The notes beneath the pieces are model-generated. The model did not search any database, was not told the origin of the DNA, and worked only from the letters and a program-made list of their open reading frames with translations. Below, one piece after another: positions 1 to 7,472 of a stretch of DNA of 64,000 nt (positions within the stretch are counted from its first letter, which is position 1; every line of letters begins with the position of its first letter). Source of the stretch: Bombella pollinis. Its GTDB lineage: Bacteria > Pseudomonadota > Alphaproteobacteria > Acetobacterales > Acetobacteraceae. The stretch lies in contig NZ_JANIDX010000003.1 of the NCBI RefSeq assembly GCF_026385485.1, forward strand, positions 1 to 64,000. The letters run 5' to 3'. A program made the position numbers and the translations under genes.

Positions 1-265
1 GGTGGTTGAGGTCGTCCACCATAGGGTAATCGGGCACGATGGAGAGGCCATTGCGTGCTGTTCTGATAAGGCCTTTGATAGTGATTTCAGCCTCGGAGCC
101 TAGCGCGACGCCTGCATGTTTGATGAGGGCGTGGATGGCGTGGTTTTGCCCAATGGTGAAATTGGAAAAAGATCCATCAGTTTGTGGAAGATAGAAGGTA
201 ATGATGATTTGTTTTTTTGTAAAGCTGTTGGCTTTGGGGGGCGTAGCGGAGGCGGTGTAGGTCAT
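1..265 (-). CDS. Prophage baseplate-region protein, truncated by window edge
   Basis: Only the first 88 residues are present; the gene runs off the left edge. The ATG overlaps the stop of the plug gene upstream (ATGA), so the two are translationally coupled. The visible part begins MTYTASATPPKANSFTKK and has alternating hydrophobic residues typical of a beta-rich structural protein. Its place directly after the baseplate plug in a contractile-tail module suggests a baseplate or hub component. That role is inferred from position; I do not recognise the family. Confidence 0.6.
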   Translation of the reverse strand, partial: MTYTASATPPKANSFTKKQIIITFYLPQTDGSFSNFTIGQNHAIHALIKHAGVALGSEAEITIKGLIRTARNGLSIVPDYPMVDDLNH

Positions 266-561
266 GATGAGTTGTCCTCATAATAAAGGAGAAAGCGGGA
301 GCCGAGGCCTGTGAAGTCAGGGTCTGACGTGCCGGCGTTGTCCCCAAAATAGAGGGTACCAGGCAGGGGGCTGAGGGGGGAGCGGAGGAGGTCTGTCCCA
401 TTTTGGCAGAGGGTGCCAAGGAGGAGGGGGGTGTTGTTTGCGGTGATATCTATATACAAGCCGGAAGCGAGTTGGCGGAGCCAGAATTGGCATTGTAACC
501 CGGCGATGGGGCAGGTGAGGCTTTGGGCAGGTATGGCGGCGAGGGGGATGGTGTAGAGCAT
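262..561 (-). CDS. Baseplate plug-like protein (Pam3 gp18 / DUF6983 type)
   Basis: A 99-residue protein. The pattern of an N-terminal IPLAAIPAQSL, a central GLYIDI strand, a TDLLRS segment and a C-terminal DPDFTGLGSRFLLYY resembles the small plug proteins that close the baseplate hub in simple contractile-tailed phages. A strong Shine-Dalgarno (GGGAGG) lies 7 bases before the ATG, 3 bases after the Dit-like gene ends. The family match is from memory of the conserved GLGSR-Y-L ending. Confidence 0.7.
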   Translation of the reverse strand: MLYTIPLAAIPAQSLTCPIAGLQCQFWLRQLASGLYIDITANNTPLLLGTLCQNGTDLLRSPLSPLPGTLYFGDNAGTSDPDFTGLGSRFLLYYEDNSS

Positions 562-564
562 GAA

Positions 565-1257
565 TTAACCTCCCCCGGGATTGAGGGTAGTAGTGCCCAT
601 ATTTTGTGTAGGTGATCCTTGAGGTTTTTGACTTTCAGGCCATAGGGATGTTGCGCTTTGTCTGACCTCTTGCAGGGTGATATCGGCTACGATGTAGTCT
701 GCCGTGCCGTCTGAGGCGCGGGTAAAGCTATAGCCAGTAATGTTTGCGTTTCTATAGTTATGTTCTGGTGTTATTACAACATAAAGATTTGTGTCTTTTA
801 CTAAGTTTACTAGGGTTTTAGTAAAATCGCTTTTTACTGCATCTGGCCCGACGCCGAGGGCCCCTCGTAAAAAACCGGGGAGGAGGTTCTCTGCGAGATT
901 GCCGGTTTCTGACCCATCGCAGATCATGCGGATGGTGGCAGTGTAGGGGGCGGCAACCTTATTATAGCTGGTGAAAGAGGTGTTTTCTTGCGGGGCGGTG
1001 CAGATAGAGGATTTTTCTTCTATTTTCAGGGATGAGACATGAGCGGCGGAGAGGACGCGTTTGGGGCCTTTCCCGAAAAGGGTGGTGACGTCATTGCCTA
1101 GCAGTTTGGTGGCGGTGGTTTGCCAGCCTTTTTTTGCTTCGGTTTTGGGGTTGGTGAAAATGCCCCATTGGCGGGCGGCGCGTTGGATGGCCCAGTTCTC
1201 CAACGCGTCACCCCCAAAGCTGGAGGCCGTGGCCCGGAGGGATGTAAGGGCGGACAT
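565..1257 (-). CDS. Dit-like baseplate/tail protein of prophage
   Basis: A 230-residue protein between the tape measure and the baseplate plug, which is the usual place of a distal tail or baseplate wedge protein. The C-terminal half contains YTATIRMICDG and, later, NLYVVITPEHNYRNANIT followed by a DYIVADITLQEVRQ strand. These resemble the N-terminal domain of Dit-like phage tail proteins that form the ring at the tail tip. The start is supported by an AGAGAGGAA ribosome site. The last 25 residues are Pro/Gly/Thr-rich and probably flexible. Confidence 0.6.
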   Translation of the reverse strand: MSALTSLRATASSFGGDALENWAIQRAARQWGIFTNPKTEAKKGWQTTATKLLGNDVTTLFGKGPKRVLSAAHVSSLKIEEKSSICTAPQENTSFTSYNKVAAPYTATIRMICDGSETGNLAENLLPGFLRGALGVGPDAVKSDFTKTLVNLVKDTNLYVVITPEHNYRNANITGYSFTRASDGTADYIVADITLQEVRQSATSLWPESQKPQGSPTQNMGTTTLNPGGG

Positions 1258-1289
1258 GGGGGTTCCTCTCTTTTCTGGCTCGCTGTGGT

Positions 1290-2528
1290 CTAGCTGATAT
1301 GGGCGAGTGTGTAGCGGGTGATGGTTTTGGCAATGCTCGCTTCTACCGCGCGGGCGATTTCCGCTGGGTGTTGTGAGTTTGCCTTCACGGTGATGTTAAT
1401 AGTGGGGCTGTGGGTTGTGTTGTTGTGGGTGGTGGTGTGCCGTGGTTGGGCGGTGTCCATCGCTTGCACAATTTGGGTGATGGCGTGTGTGTTGCTCAAT
1501 TGTGGCGGGGTTGTGTTGCTGTGCTGTTGGGGAAGGTGGTGTTGGGCGAGTGCAGCACTTGCTTGGGTTAACGCATGGGTGAGGCGTGCCCAGTGTGTTG
1601 AGGTTTCGTCTCGTTCTGATAGGTGGGGTGAGGCTGGTGGGGGTGGGTTAAATGATGGTGTAGGGTGGTGGGGTGGTGAGGCTGGTGTAAGGGGGGTGTT
1701 TGCTGCTTGTGAGGCGGCGGCGGTGCGTTTTGTAAGGCTGGGTTGTGGGGCATTGGGTGTGTGTGGTTTGGCCGCTGGCGGTGTGTAAAATGGGGGTTCT
1801 GCCGTGCGGGAGGGGGGTGAGTGTGGTGGTGTGTGTGTGGCTAGGATGGTGCGGGTGGTCAGCAAAGCGGAGAGGTCTTGCACCATAGCCAGAGGGTTGT
1901 TGGCTGGGGCATCAGCGTTGGGGTGTTGTTTGCGCTGGTGGAGCCGGGCGAGGGCTTGCTCGGCATTATGGAGGGTAGGCTCGACCTCTTGGAGGGCTTG
2001 GCGTGTGAGCTGATTGGCGCGTGAGAGGAGATTTGCCCATTCTTGCACAGCGCGGTTAGGGGATGGCGAGGTGTGTGTGAGGGGATTGGAGATTGGGGAT
2101 GTTGGGGTCAGGGAGGTGGCGGTGTGGGTGTGGTCTTGCGGGGTGTGTGGTATGAGGGGTGTGTCTTCCAGCAAGGAGGTGGGGTGTTGAGAGAGGGGGG
2201 CTAGAGCTTGTTGGAGGGTGTTGAGCTGTGGCGGGGTGGCTGTTAGCTGTTGGCCAAGGGTGCTGAGAGCTTGAGTGGCGTGGGTGATGTCTTGGCCAAA
2301 TGTGGCGAGGGAGCGGCCCCCGGTAAAGAGGGCGAGGGCCCCCATGGCTTCTTGCCGGAAGGTGCGGAAGGCATCGGCCCCTTGTTGGCCTGTTTGGGCA
2401 AGGGTTTGAGCGGTGTTGTTTGCGTGTTGCTCTAGTGTCGTGAGGTTTTGGTGGGCTTGTGCGGCCCCTTGGGCGAGGCCGGAGCCATCTAGCCCGAGTT
2501 GGATTATGAGGGTATCAAGAATTGCCAT
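1290..2528 (-). CDS. Short tail tape measure protein
   Basis: A 412-residue protein following the tail chaperone, in the tape-measure position. The N-terminus (MAILDTLIIQLGLDGSGLAQG) is the usual short beta start of tape measure proteins and is followed by heptad-like helices rich in Gln, Ala and Leu (about residues 22-120). Residues about 120-330 are a low-complexity stretch rich in Pro, His and Thr. The C-terminus again looks structured. It is short for a myophage; if tape length scales at about 0.15 nm per residue, the tail would be near 60 nm. The start overlaps the chaperone extension frame by 14 bases. Confidence 0.7.
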   Translation of the reverse strand: MAILDTLIIQLGLDGSGLAQGAAQAHQNLTTLEQHANNTAQTLAQTGQQGADAFRTFRQEAMGALALFTGGRSLATFGQDITHATQALSTLGQQLTATPPQLNTLQQALAPLSQHPTSLLEDTPLIPHTPQDHTHTATSLTPTSPISNPLTHTSPSPNRAVQEWANLLSRANQLTRQALQEVEPTLHNAEQALARLHQRKQHPNADAPANNPLAMVQDLSALLTTRTILATHTPPHSPPSRTAEPPFYTPPAAKPHTPNAPQPSLTKRTAAASQAANTPLTPASPPHHPTPSFNPPPPASPHLSERDETSTHWARLTHALTQASAALAQHHLPQQHSNTTPPQLSNTHAITQIVQAMDTAQPRHTTTHNNTTHSPTINITVKANSQHPAEIARAVEASIAKTITRYTLAHIS

Positions 2529-2735
2529 TTACGCGCTCCACTGCCGCGACTTCCCAGAGGAGCCACATATCCTCGCTGTCATAAAGTGTTTTCAGCTCGT
2601 GTAATGTGGCTAAGCCTGCCCCGATGACAAAGGCCATCGGGGTTGAGAGGTTTACGCAGCGGGTGGGGCTGCGTCCTCCGGCTGTGTCTCCCTCAATATG
2701 GCGATGAGAGGGTAGATCTGGTAAATCGCGGCCTT
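2515..2735 (-). CDS. Frameshift-dependent extension of the tail assembly chaperone (gpGT-like)
   Basis: This 73-residue segment is open in the -1 frame relative to the chaperone gene and would be reached by slipping at 2736-2742. It ends inside the start of the tape measure gene. The last 40 residues look like a folded, conserved domain (TLHELKTLYDSEDMWLLWEV). Tail chaperones of long-tailed phages are commonly made in a short and a frameshift-extended form, the extension contacting the tape measure. Shifted product: about 200 residues against 154 for the unshifted form. An alternative is independent initiation at the ATG at 2637. Confidence 0.65.
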
Positions 2736-3116
2736 GAAAAAATCCACATTAAGCCGGAAGGCCTCCGCCCGGAGAGCGGGTAATGTGTTGGGGTCTGAGA
2801 TGTCGGCCTCGATGAGGGGGGCGGGGTCGATGGCCTGATTATGCGGGTCGCGGCGGATTTTGACGCAATCAAGCAGGCCGGAGAAGGCTTTGTCGCAGTC
2901 CTCGTCACTCATATGGCCGAATAGAGCCATACTTTGGCCGGAAAGACCGACAATGCCGCTTTGTAGGGCCTCGCGCGGGGTGTTTGCGCCCGCGCGGGCG
3001 AGGGCACGAACAACATGCCGTGCCCAATGGTCCGCCGTAAAGGCGGACATGCGGGAGATGACAAAGCATTTGCCTGCATCTGACCCGTCTTTTGGGGTCC
3101 ATTCAATGGATTTCAC
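2652..3116 (-). CDS. Prophage tail assembly chaperone (gpG-like)
   Basis: A 154-residue, mostly helical protein between tail tube and tape measure. I take the GTG at 3116 as start because AAGGA sits 8 bases upstream and the tube gene stops just before it; a longer reading from 3158 would overlap the tube gene. The protein resembles phage tail assembly chaperones (early MKSIEWTPKDG, later a segment with GHMSDEDCDKAF). Its 3-prime part carries a slippery heptamer, so a longer form is expected. It would chaperone the tape measure during tail assembly. Confidence 0.7.
   Translation of the reverse strand: MKSIEWTPKDGSDAGKCFVISRMSAFTADHWARHVVRALARAGANTPREALQSGIVGLSGQSMALFGHMSDEDCDKAFSGLLDCVKIRRDPHNQAIDPAPLIEADISDPNTLPALRAEAFRLNVDFFKAAIYQIYPLIAILRETQPEDAAPPAA
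2736..2742 (-). promoter_or_regulatory. Slippery heptamer for predicted -1 ribosomal frameshift
   Basis: Read on the - strand this is T TTT TTC, in exactly the X XXY YYZ register of the chaperone gene (codons GAT-TTT-TTC, residues 125-127). It is a canonical -1 slippery site. The -1 frame then stays open for 73 codons into the tape measure gene. Confidence 0.7.
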
Positions 3117-3127
3117 GAAGGGGGTCC

Positions 3128-3571
3128 TTATAAGCCAGCGGGGAGGACATTCTCCCATGTGATGGTCACGCTGCGGTCGCCTAAGGTTGTTTTGCCGGCG
3201 GGGACGGGGTCGTAATCCGTCAGGCAGCCATTGGTGAAGGTGTAACGCCGCCCTAACCCGTGTAGGAGGAGCTCGCCATTGAGTTCATATACCGTGCGGG
3301 CCTGACGTGAGGCCGTGGCGATGGCATCAAAAACCAGCAAGGAGTTGGAGCCTGCTGAGAAGGTGAGCACCATGGGATAAAGGGAAGGGATGTAGCCTTT
3401 GTTCATTTTGCCATCGAGGGAGAGTGTTGTGGCGGCGAGTTTTATTTTTTGCCCACTGCTCCATGAATTTTCAGTGGCCCAGTTCTCCAATGTGATGGGG
3501 GTGTTGAACAGAGTTTTGACCGTAAGGGTGAATACGGCATCTGCTGCTGTGATGAGTGCGTTGCCTGACAT
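3128..3571 (-). CDS. Tail tube protein (DUF3277-like)
   Basis: A 147-residue beta-rich protein directly after the sheath-like gene, the position of the tail tube in contractile phages. It starts MSGNALITAADAVFTLTV and contains a region on plasticity typical of tube monomers (NGELLLHGLGRRYTF), ending in a SVTITWENV strand. Tube rings surround the tape measure and form the DNA channel. The family label DUF3277 is from recall of the DUF3383-DUF3277 gene pair in myophages. Confidence 0.7.
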   Translation of the reverse strand: MSGNALITAADAVFTLTVKTLFNTPITLENWATENSWSSGQKIKLAATTLSLDGKMNKGYIPSLYPMVLTFSAGSNSLLVFDAIATASRQARTVYELNGELLLHGLGRRYTFTNGCLTDYDPVPAGKTTLGDRSVTITWENVLPAGL

Positions 3572-3573
3572 GA

Positions 3574-4743
3574 TTATTGGACCTCAATAGACGCAAGGTT
3601 GATGGATTGGACGGACTGGCCATCCGTGTACCAGAAGCGGCAGGGCGGGCTTTTGCGAGCCACGCGAATATCTGCCGGGGAGGTAGAGGCGTTAGGTTGG
3701 AAGTACCAGCCGCGTGTCTGCACTGTGTCGCTGATGGTTGTGCCTGCTGCGAGGTCGATTTGCTGTTTTTGCAGGGATGTAAGCTGGATGCCGGGGCGGA
3801 TGGCCCCAAAGCGCAGGGCTTGGTTGATGGTATCCTGCACGCTCGCGGAGATGAGCCCGTCCCCTGTGACGTTATAGGGGATTTGGCCCACATTAAGCAG
3901 GAGATTTACAAGGTCAGATTGGAAGGAGGCGTTAAGCCAAATCTGGTTGATGTAGCTATCAGCCCAGAGGAACGCGCCTGAGACATGGCCATCCTCTAGC
4001 CATTGGAAGCGTCCTAGGCCGTTAGCGTAAGCCCCGTAGAAGTTATAGCCATTAGCGCGCAATGTGGAAGCGGTTACGGCATCTGTTACGGTAGGGGTAA
4101 GCAATCCGCTGCGGCGGAAGCATAGATTGGTGCGTCCAGATGTTGCGCTGAAATCCAAAGATGCCATCCAGCCTAGGCAGAAAGCACATGCTAAGGGGTC
4201 TTGGTAGAGCAGGGTTGTGCCGTCAATATTCTGGTTTTGTAACCATGTGCCGAAGCTGGCACTGTTCTGCTCTGCCCGTGCCTGCTCGTCCGTATCCCAA
4301 GGCACATACCAGTAGCGGTCTGCTTGGCTTGCGGTCCAGTTCGCGAAGGCCTGCTTCTGGGTTAATGTGGGTTCCCATGTGGTGGTAAAGCCAGCGAAGT
4401 TTTGCGTTTGGCTGGTGATGAGGTCCATCAAGTCGGCTGGGCTGGCTTGGTGGGCGGCATCAGCCATGTAGATGAGCAAGGTAGAGGGGCTTTGGGTGGC
4501 GTCCTCAAAACCGCTGAAATAGACGGACGCCATGCGGGCTTCAAGGCTTGTGGCGGGGAAGTCTTTTGTGACGTCTTCCAAAGAGGTGTAGGTTTTGAGC
4601 TGCCCAGCGGTGAGGGTGGATGTGTCGCCCGGTGTGGTGATGAATAACCCGTTGATGAAGGGGACGCCGCTAGCGGCTCCAATCGTGCCGGGGTTGATGG
4701 TGACAATTTGGGAAAGGGGGATGGTGCTTGTAAGGGATGCCAT
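3574..4743 (-). CDS. Sheath-like protein (DUF3383 family)
   Basis: A 389-residue protein, about the normal length for DUF3383 proteins, which occupy the tail-sheath position in many simple myophages. It starts MASLTSTIPLSQIVTI and contains TTPGDTSTLTAG, a TYTSLEDVTKDF segment, and a late block with LTPTVTDAVTAS followed by a YNFYGAYA motif, the pattern I associate with this family. Its presence, next to a tube gene, is the main evidence that the tail is contractile. Confidence 0.8.
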   Translation of the reverse strand: MASLTSTIPLSQIVTINPGTIGAASGVPFINGLFITTPGDTSTLTAGQLKTYTSLEDVTKDFPATSLEARMASVYFSGFEDATQSPSTLLIYMADAAHQASPADLMDLITSQTQNFAGFTTTWEPTLTQKQAFANWTASQADRYWYVPWDTDEQARAEQNSASFGTWLQNQNIDGTTLLYQDPLACAFCLGWMASLDFSATSGRTNLCFRRSGLLTPTVTDAVTASTLRANGYNFYGAYANGLGRFQWLEDGHVSGAFLWADSYINQIWLNASFQSDLVNLLLNVGQIPYNVTGDGLISASVQDTINQALRFGAIRPGIQLTSLQKQQIDLAAGTTISDTVQTRGWYFQPNASTSPADIRVARKSPPCRFWYTDGQSVQSINLASIEVQ

Positions 4744-4782
4744 GAGATGGGGTCCTTAATGTTAAGGGGGAAAGAGGAAGCG

Positions 4783-5364
4783 TTAGGAAATGGGGGAGAG
4801 AGGCTGAGATGGCAGATCGACCTCCCGTATGGAGGACATGGAGAGTGCCAAGGCAGTTTCAGCGGAGCGGCAGAGGCGGGTTTGTATGATAAGGAGGAGC
4901 GTTAATGTGGCTGAATCCTCGTATTGTTGCTCTGCGGTGATAAAGCTGTGCTGCATAATGGACCCTGTGTTGAGGGGGGCCATGTCGTCTCGTTTTTGTT
5001 GGAACCAACTGACCGCGGCAGGATCGCGCCAGAGGGTGCTGATGGTCCCAAGGGTTGTGATGGCATCATCACCATAGGCAGTAAGCTGAATGGCGAGTTC
5101 TACCGGTTGGGTGATGGTGGTTGTGGTATGACCATAAACATGCCGATTGGTTGCGAGAGGGCGGCGTGTGATGGTCTGCATGACAATAAAACGTTGCGCT
5201 GGAGGGGGAAGGCGGTTTTGCTGCCCTTGAATGAGAGCCCAATCTGCTGGGAGGGCGACTTCTGTAAGCCAATCTCCCACCATGTGCATGATGGTGCTTT
5301 CTGTTGGGATTAGTTGGGTTGTGACCTCTGTGGGGTCTGGCGTGTGACTATCAGGCGGCACCAT
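4783..5364 (-). CDS. Neck/tail terminator protein (LIC_12616-like)
   Basis: A 193-residue protein overlapping the end of the preceding gene by 55 bases. The middle contains FIVMQTITRRPLATNRHVYG and a long segment on GDDAITTLGTISTLWRDP, which fits proteins annotated as phage neck terminator or LIC_12616 family. These cap the tail at the neck. The ATG is preceded by GGGGA at 8 bases. Family assignment is by pattern and position before the sheath gene. Confidence 0.6.
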   Translation of the reverse strand: MVPPDSHTPDPTEVTTQLIPTESTIMHMVGDWLTEVALPADWALIQGQQNRLPPPAQRFIVMQTITRRPLATNRHVYGHTTTTITQPVELAIQLTAYGDDAITTLGTISTLWRDPAAVSWFQQKRDDMAPLNTGSIMQHSFITAEQQYEDSATLTLLLIIQTRLCRSAETALALSMSSIREVDLPSQPLSPIS

Positions 5365-5699
5365 TCATTGGGTCCCCATTGTTCGAGTATTTTTGTGATG
5401 AGCCATTCGGAGCCTTCAAAAATGAGGCTGTCTCCCCCGCTTTGGAGCGGGCGGCTGAGGGTATGAGCGTTACCGCGTAGATAAACTGTGCGGTTTTCGC
5501 TTTGTTGGGCGATATTGCCGATGAGCTGTAGGGCATTGCTAGGGGCTGGTTGGATGTCGATCATGACGGGGATATCCTCATAAAGAGGAGTGGTGCTGTA
5601 ATCGGCAGCGTGTTTTGTCCCGGTCATGCGGCGGAGTTGGGCGGGTTGGAGTGGGTTGAGGGCTGCGGTTACGTCCGCGGTGAGGGAGAAGAGATTCAT
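5310..5699 (-). CDS. Prophage head-tail joining region protein, unknown family
   Basis: A 129-residue protein between the gp10-like gene and the neck terminator gene. It has a C-terminal pattern FEGSEWLITKILEQWGPNEW that looks like a beta-sandwich completion or stopper protein. The position between head and tail genes implies a head-closure or tail-completion role, which is inference. The ribosome site is weak. Confidence 0.5.
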   Translation of the reverse strand: MNLFSLTADVTAALNPLQPAQLRRMTGTKHAADYSTTPLYEDIPVMIDIQPAPSNALQLIGNIAQQSENRTVYLRGNAHTLSRPLQSGGDSLIFEGSEWLITKILEQWGPNEWCRLIVTRQTPQRSQPN

Positions 5700-5718
5700 A
5701 GGAGAGGCCTGTTGAGGG

Positions 5719-6180
5719 TTACTCTTGAGTGAGTTGCGAGCGGAGGCTGCTGCGAAGGAGGCCCGTATCGATGAGTGGTTTTTGTGGTTGGGGGCTATGA
5801 TGTTGTGTTTTGTGTGAGATTGTAGTGGGTTTGAGTGGTGGGGTTGTGATGTGGTCTATTGTGGTTTGAATATCCGTGACGATGGTTTGGCCAAGGGTTG
5901 TGAGGGCCTTTTGGGGGGATGTGTCGGGATTTTGGAGTAGCTGGCGGGCTTGTTGTGCCCAGGCGGTTTGGCGGTTGGCAATTGTAGAGCGGAGGAAGGG
6001 ACGAGCGGGAATGGTGGTGGTGCCATATTCTTGCACGCTTGCGATTTGGGCTAAGGGGGTGCCGTCTGGATAGTGGTCTTGTGGGAAATAGCCGACCGAA
6101 ACGTTTGTTTTTGTGGCGGATTGGGTGAGTTTTAGGAGCAAAGAAAGGGCTTTTTGGCCCCCTTTAAGGGCAGACGGCAT
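5719..6180 (-). CDS. HK97 gp10-like / virion morphogenesis protein
   Basis: A 153-residue protein starting at the ATG at 6180 (MPSALKGG), preceded by an AGGA site; longer readings upstream lack support. The segment IASVQEYGTTTIPARPFLRSTI is the hallmark of gp10-like tail-completion proteins (E-x-G-x5-PARPF). The C-terminal ending LIDTGLLRSSLRSQL is also typical of the family. The protein probably acts in tail completion or head-tail joining. Confidence 0.8.
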   Translation of the reverse strand: MPSALKGGQKALSLLLKLTQSATKTNVSVGYFPQDHYPDGTPLAQIASVQEYGTTTIPARPFLRSTIANRQTAWAQQARQLLQNPDTSPQKALTTLGQTIVTDIQTTIDHITTPPLKPTTISHKTQHHSPQPQKPLIDTGLLRSSLRSQLTQE

Positions 6181-6322
6181 AATGTGGAGGTCCTGTATAT
6201 TATATGAGGGGGACGGGCTGTTTTGATTGACGAAAGGGGAGCACTCCGCCACTTTAAGGCTGTATAAGTGACCGGGCTATTGGGTATATCGTGGCTTGGT
6301 AGATGTAAGGAGGTAGGTGTCC

Positions 6323-6517
6323 ATGTATGGTGCTGTGACAGGCAAGGTTGTGTTGTTTGCGGTGGTGGTGATTTTGTGTTTGCTCTCTTTGACACGGACC
6401 ATCTTTTTAATGGTACGTTCTGGCGGGGAGGGAGAGGGCCTTACGGTACGCATGATTGTGCGGTTGTTAGTGCCCTTTATTTTGATTTATGCGGTTTGGT
6501 GGCTGCTTTGGGGTTAA
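6323..6517 (+). CDS. Small two-helix membrane protein encoded opposite to the phage module
   Basis: A 64-residue protein with two hydrophobic helices (about residues 7-29 and 46-63) separated by a short polar, glycine-rich loop (RSGGEGEG). The ATG at 6323 has a near-perfect AAGGAGG site about 9 bases upstream. It occupies a 330-base gap between two - strand structural genes and its stop overlaps the end of the DUF4054 gene by 4 bases. Size and topology would fit a holin-like or moron membrane protein, but I do not recognise a family, so the function is open. Confidence 0.6.
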   Translation: MYGAVTGKVVLFAVVVILCLLSLTRTIFLMVRSGGEGEGLTVRMIVRLLVPFILIYAVWWLLWG

Positions 6518-6978
6518 GGCCACAGGCGAGGGGGATGGGTTCGCCCCGGTAGGAAGCGCATTTGCCGTAATGGTGCGGTAGCCTGCCAGAACATAAGACC
6601 ATATTGTGTTTGGTTGAACCATCCTGCTTGTTTGGGGAGGGCACTGCCATCAAAGCTGATGGATACGGATCCGCGTGTGGCGGAGGCGATGCGCCCAACA
6701 GGTGGGGTGGTAGGAGAGGATGCGTTAGCATCATACGCTTTGTTATTGGCAAAAAGCTGTGCCTGATGAGCTACGAGCAGCCAGAGGAGTGTTCGCCGTT
6801 GTGTGAGGCTCTGAATAGGGGAGCGGGCCGTGTTATTGAGGATAAGCTCGGCAAGGTGAAAGAAGCTCTCGGCTTGTGGGGCGGTGATGGTTTCGGAAAA
6901 GGAAGGGTACGCCGCTAACCAATCCGTATAGGAAAAGGAAACAATGCCAGGGGATGTCATCGGTGGTTCTGGGGTCAT
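6514..6978 (-). CDS. Head-tail connector protein (DUF4054)
   Basis: A 154-residue protein. I choose the ATG at 6978 (MTPEPPM) because AAGGA lies 7 bases upstream. The helical first half (TDWLAAYPSFSE, then AESFFHLAELILNN) and a later segment near LTQRRTLLWLLVAHQA match the DUF4054 adaptor family, which forms the ring beneath the portal. The late GRIASATRGSVSISF and FNQTQYGLMFW segments are also typical. Gene order after the capsid agrees. Confidence 0.75.
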   Translation of the reverse strand: MTPEPPMTSPGIVSFSYTDWLAAYPSFSETITAPQAESFFHLAELILNNTARSPIQSLTQRRTLLWLLVAHQAQLFANNKAYDANASSPTTPPVGRIASATRGSVSISFDGSALPKQAGWFNQTQYGLMFWQATAPLRQMRFLPGRTHPPRLWP

Positions 6979-7055
6979 GCGGGTGTCCTTACAAGGAAAT
7001 GAGCCGAGAGGCTGCCTTCCCCTCATAAAGACGGGAAGGCAGGGTATAGGGAGGT

Positions 7056-7469
7056 TTATGCAGCAGAGTGCAGTGGGGTGACGTCCCCAACCAAAGATGT
7101 ATGTTCGGCTCCTTCAAGGCCGGTACGTTCTTTGGCGAGTTCGTTCATGGCGTTATCAGCGCGGGCGATTGTGGTTTCGGCAAAAACGAGTTTCTGGGTG
7201 ACGAGGCTGGAAGTTTTGTTTTGCTCTAGCCATGCCTTCCAAAAATCTGTGGGGACATTGGTGCGACCAGCGCGGCCAAGGAGCCGGTTTTCCAACGGGT
7301 GGTAGTGTGGGTCTTGTCGGATGCCGTTGAGTGTGATGGATGCACGGGCCTGTGGAGGGGCCATAATAGGGGCATTAGCCTGAGCGCGTTCGCTCAGGCT
7401 AGGCAGGTCGTGCAGCTCGAGCCGGATGCCGGATGGGAGGCGGCAGAGAACGGTGACATGATCGGCCAT
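7056..7469 (-). CDS. Conserved phage protein of unknown function after the capsid
   Basis: A 137-residue protein directly downstream of the capsid gene, with an AGGA site before the ATG. The start resembles a small beta domain (VTVLCRLPSGIRLEL), and the centre contains TDFWKAWLEQNKTSSLV, a motif I have seen in uncharacterised myophage proteins in the same position. No catalytic motif is visible. Probably a minor virion or head-completion protein, by position only. Confidence 0.55.
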   Translation of the reverse strand: MADHVTVLCRLPSGIRLELHDLPSLSERAQANAPIMAPPQARASITLNGIRQDPHYHPLENRLLGRAGRTNVPTDFWKAWLEQNKTSSLVTQKLVFAETTIARADNAMNELAKERTGLEGAEHTSLVGDVTPLHSAA

Positions 7470-7472
7470 AGG

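Noticed and set aside
1318..1788. 156-residue open frame on the + strand opposite the tape measure
   Set aside because: It is a shadow of the G/T-biased strand: Cys/Trp/Val-rich nonsense with no ribosome site, antisense to a well-placed gene.
3117..3158. Longer chaperone start at the ATG at 3158
   Set aside because: It would overlap the tube gene by 31 bases and lacks a ribosome site, whereas the GTG at 3116 has AAGGA at 8 bases.
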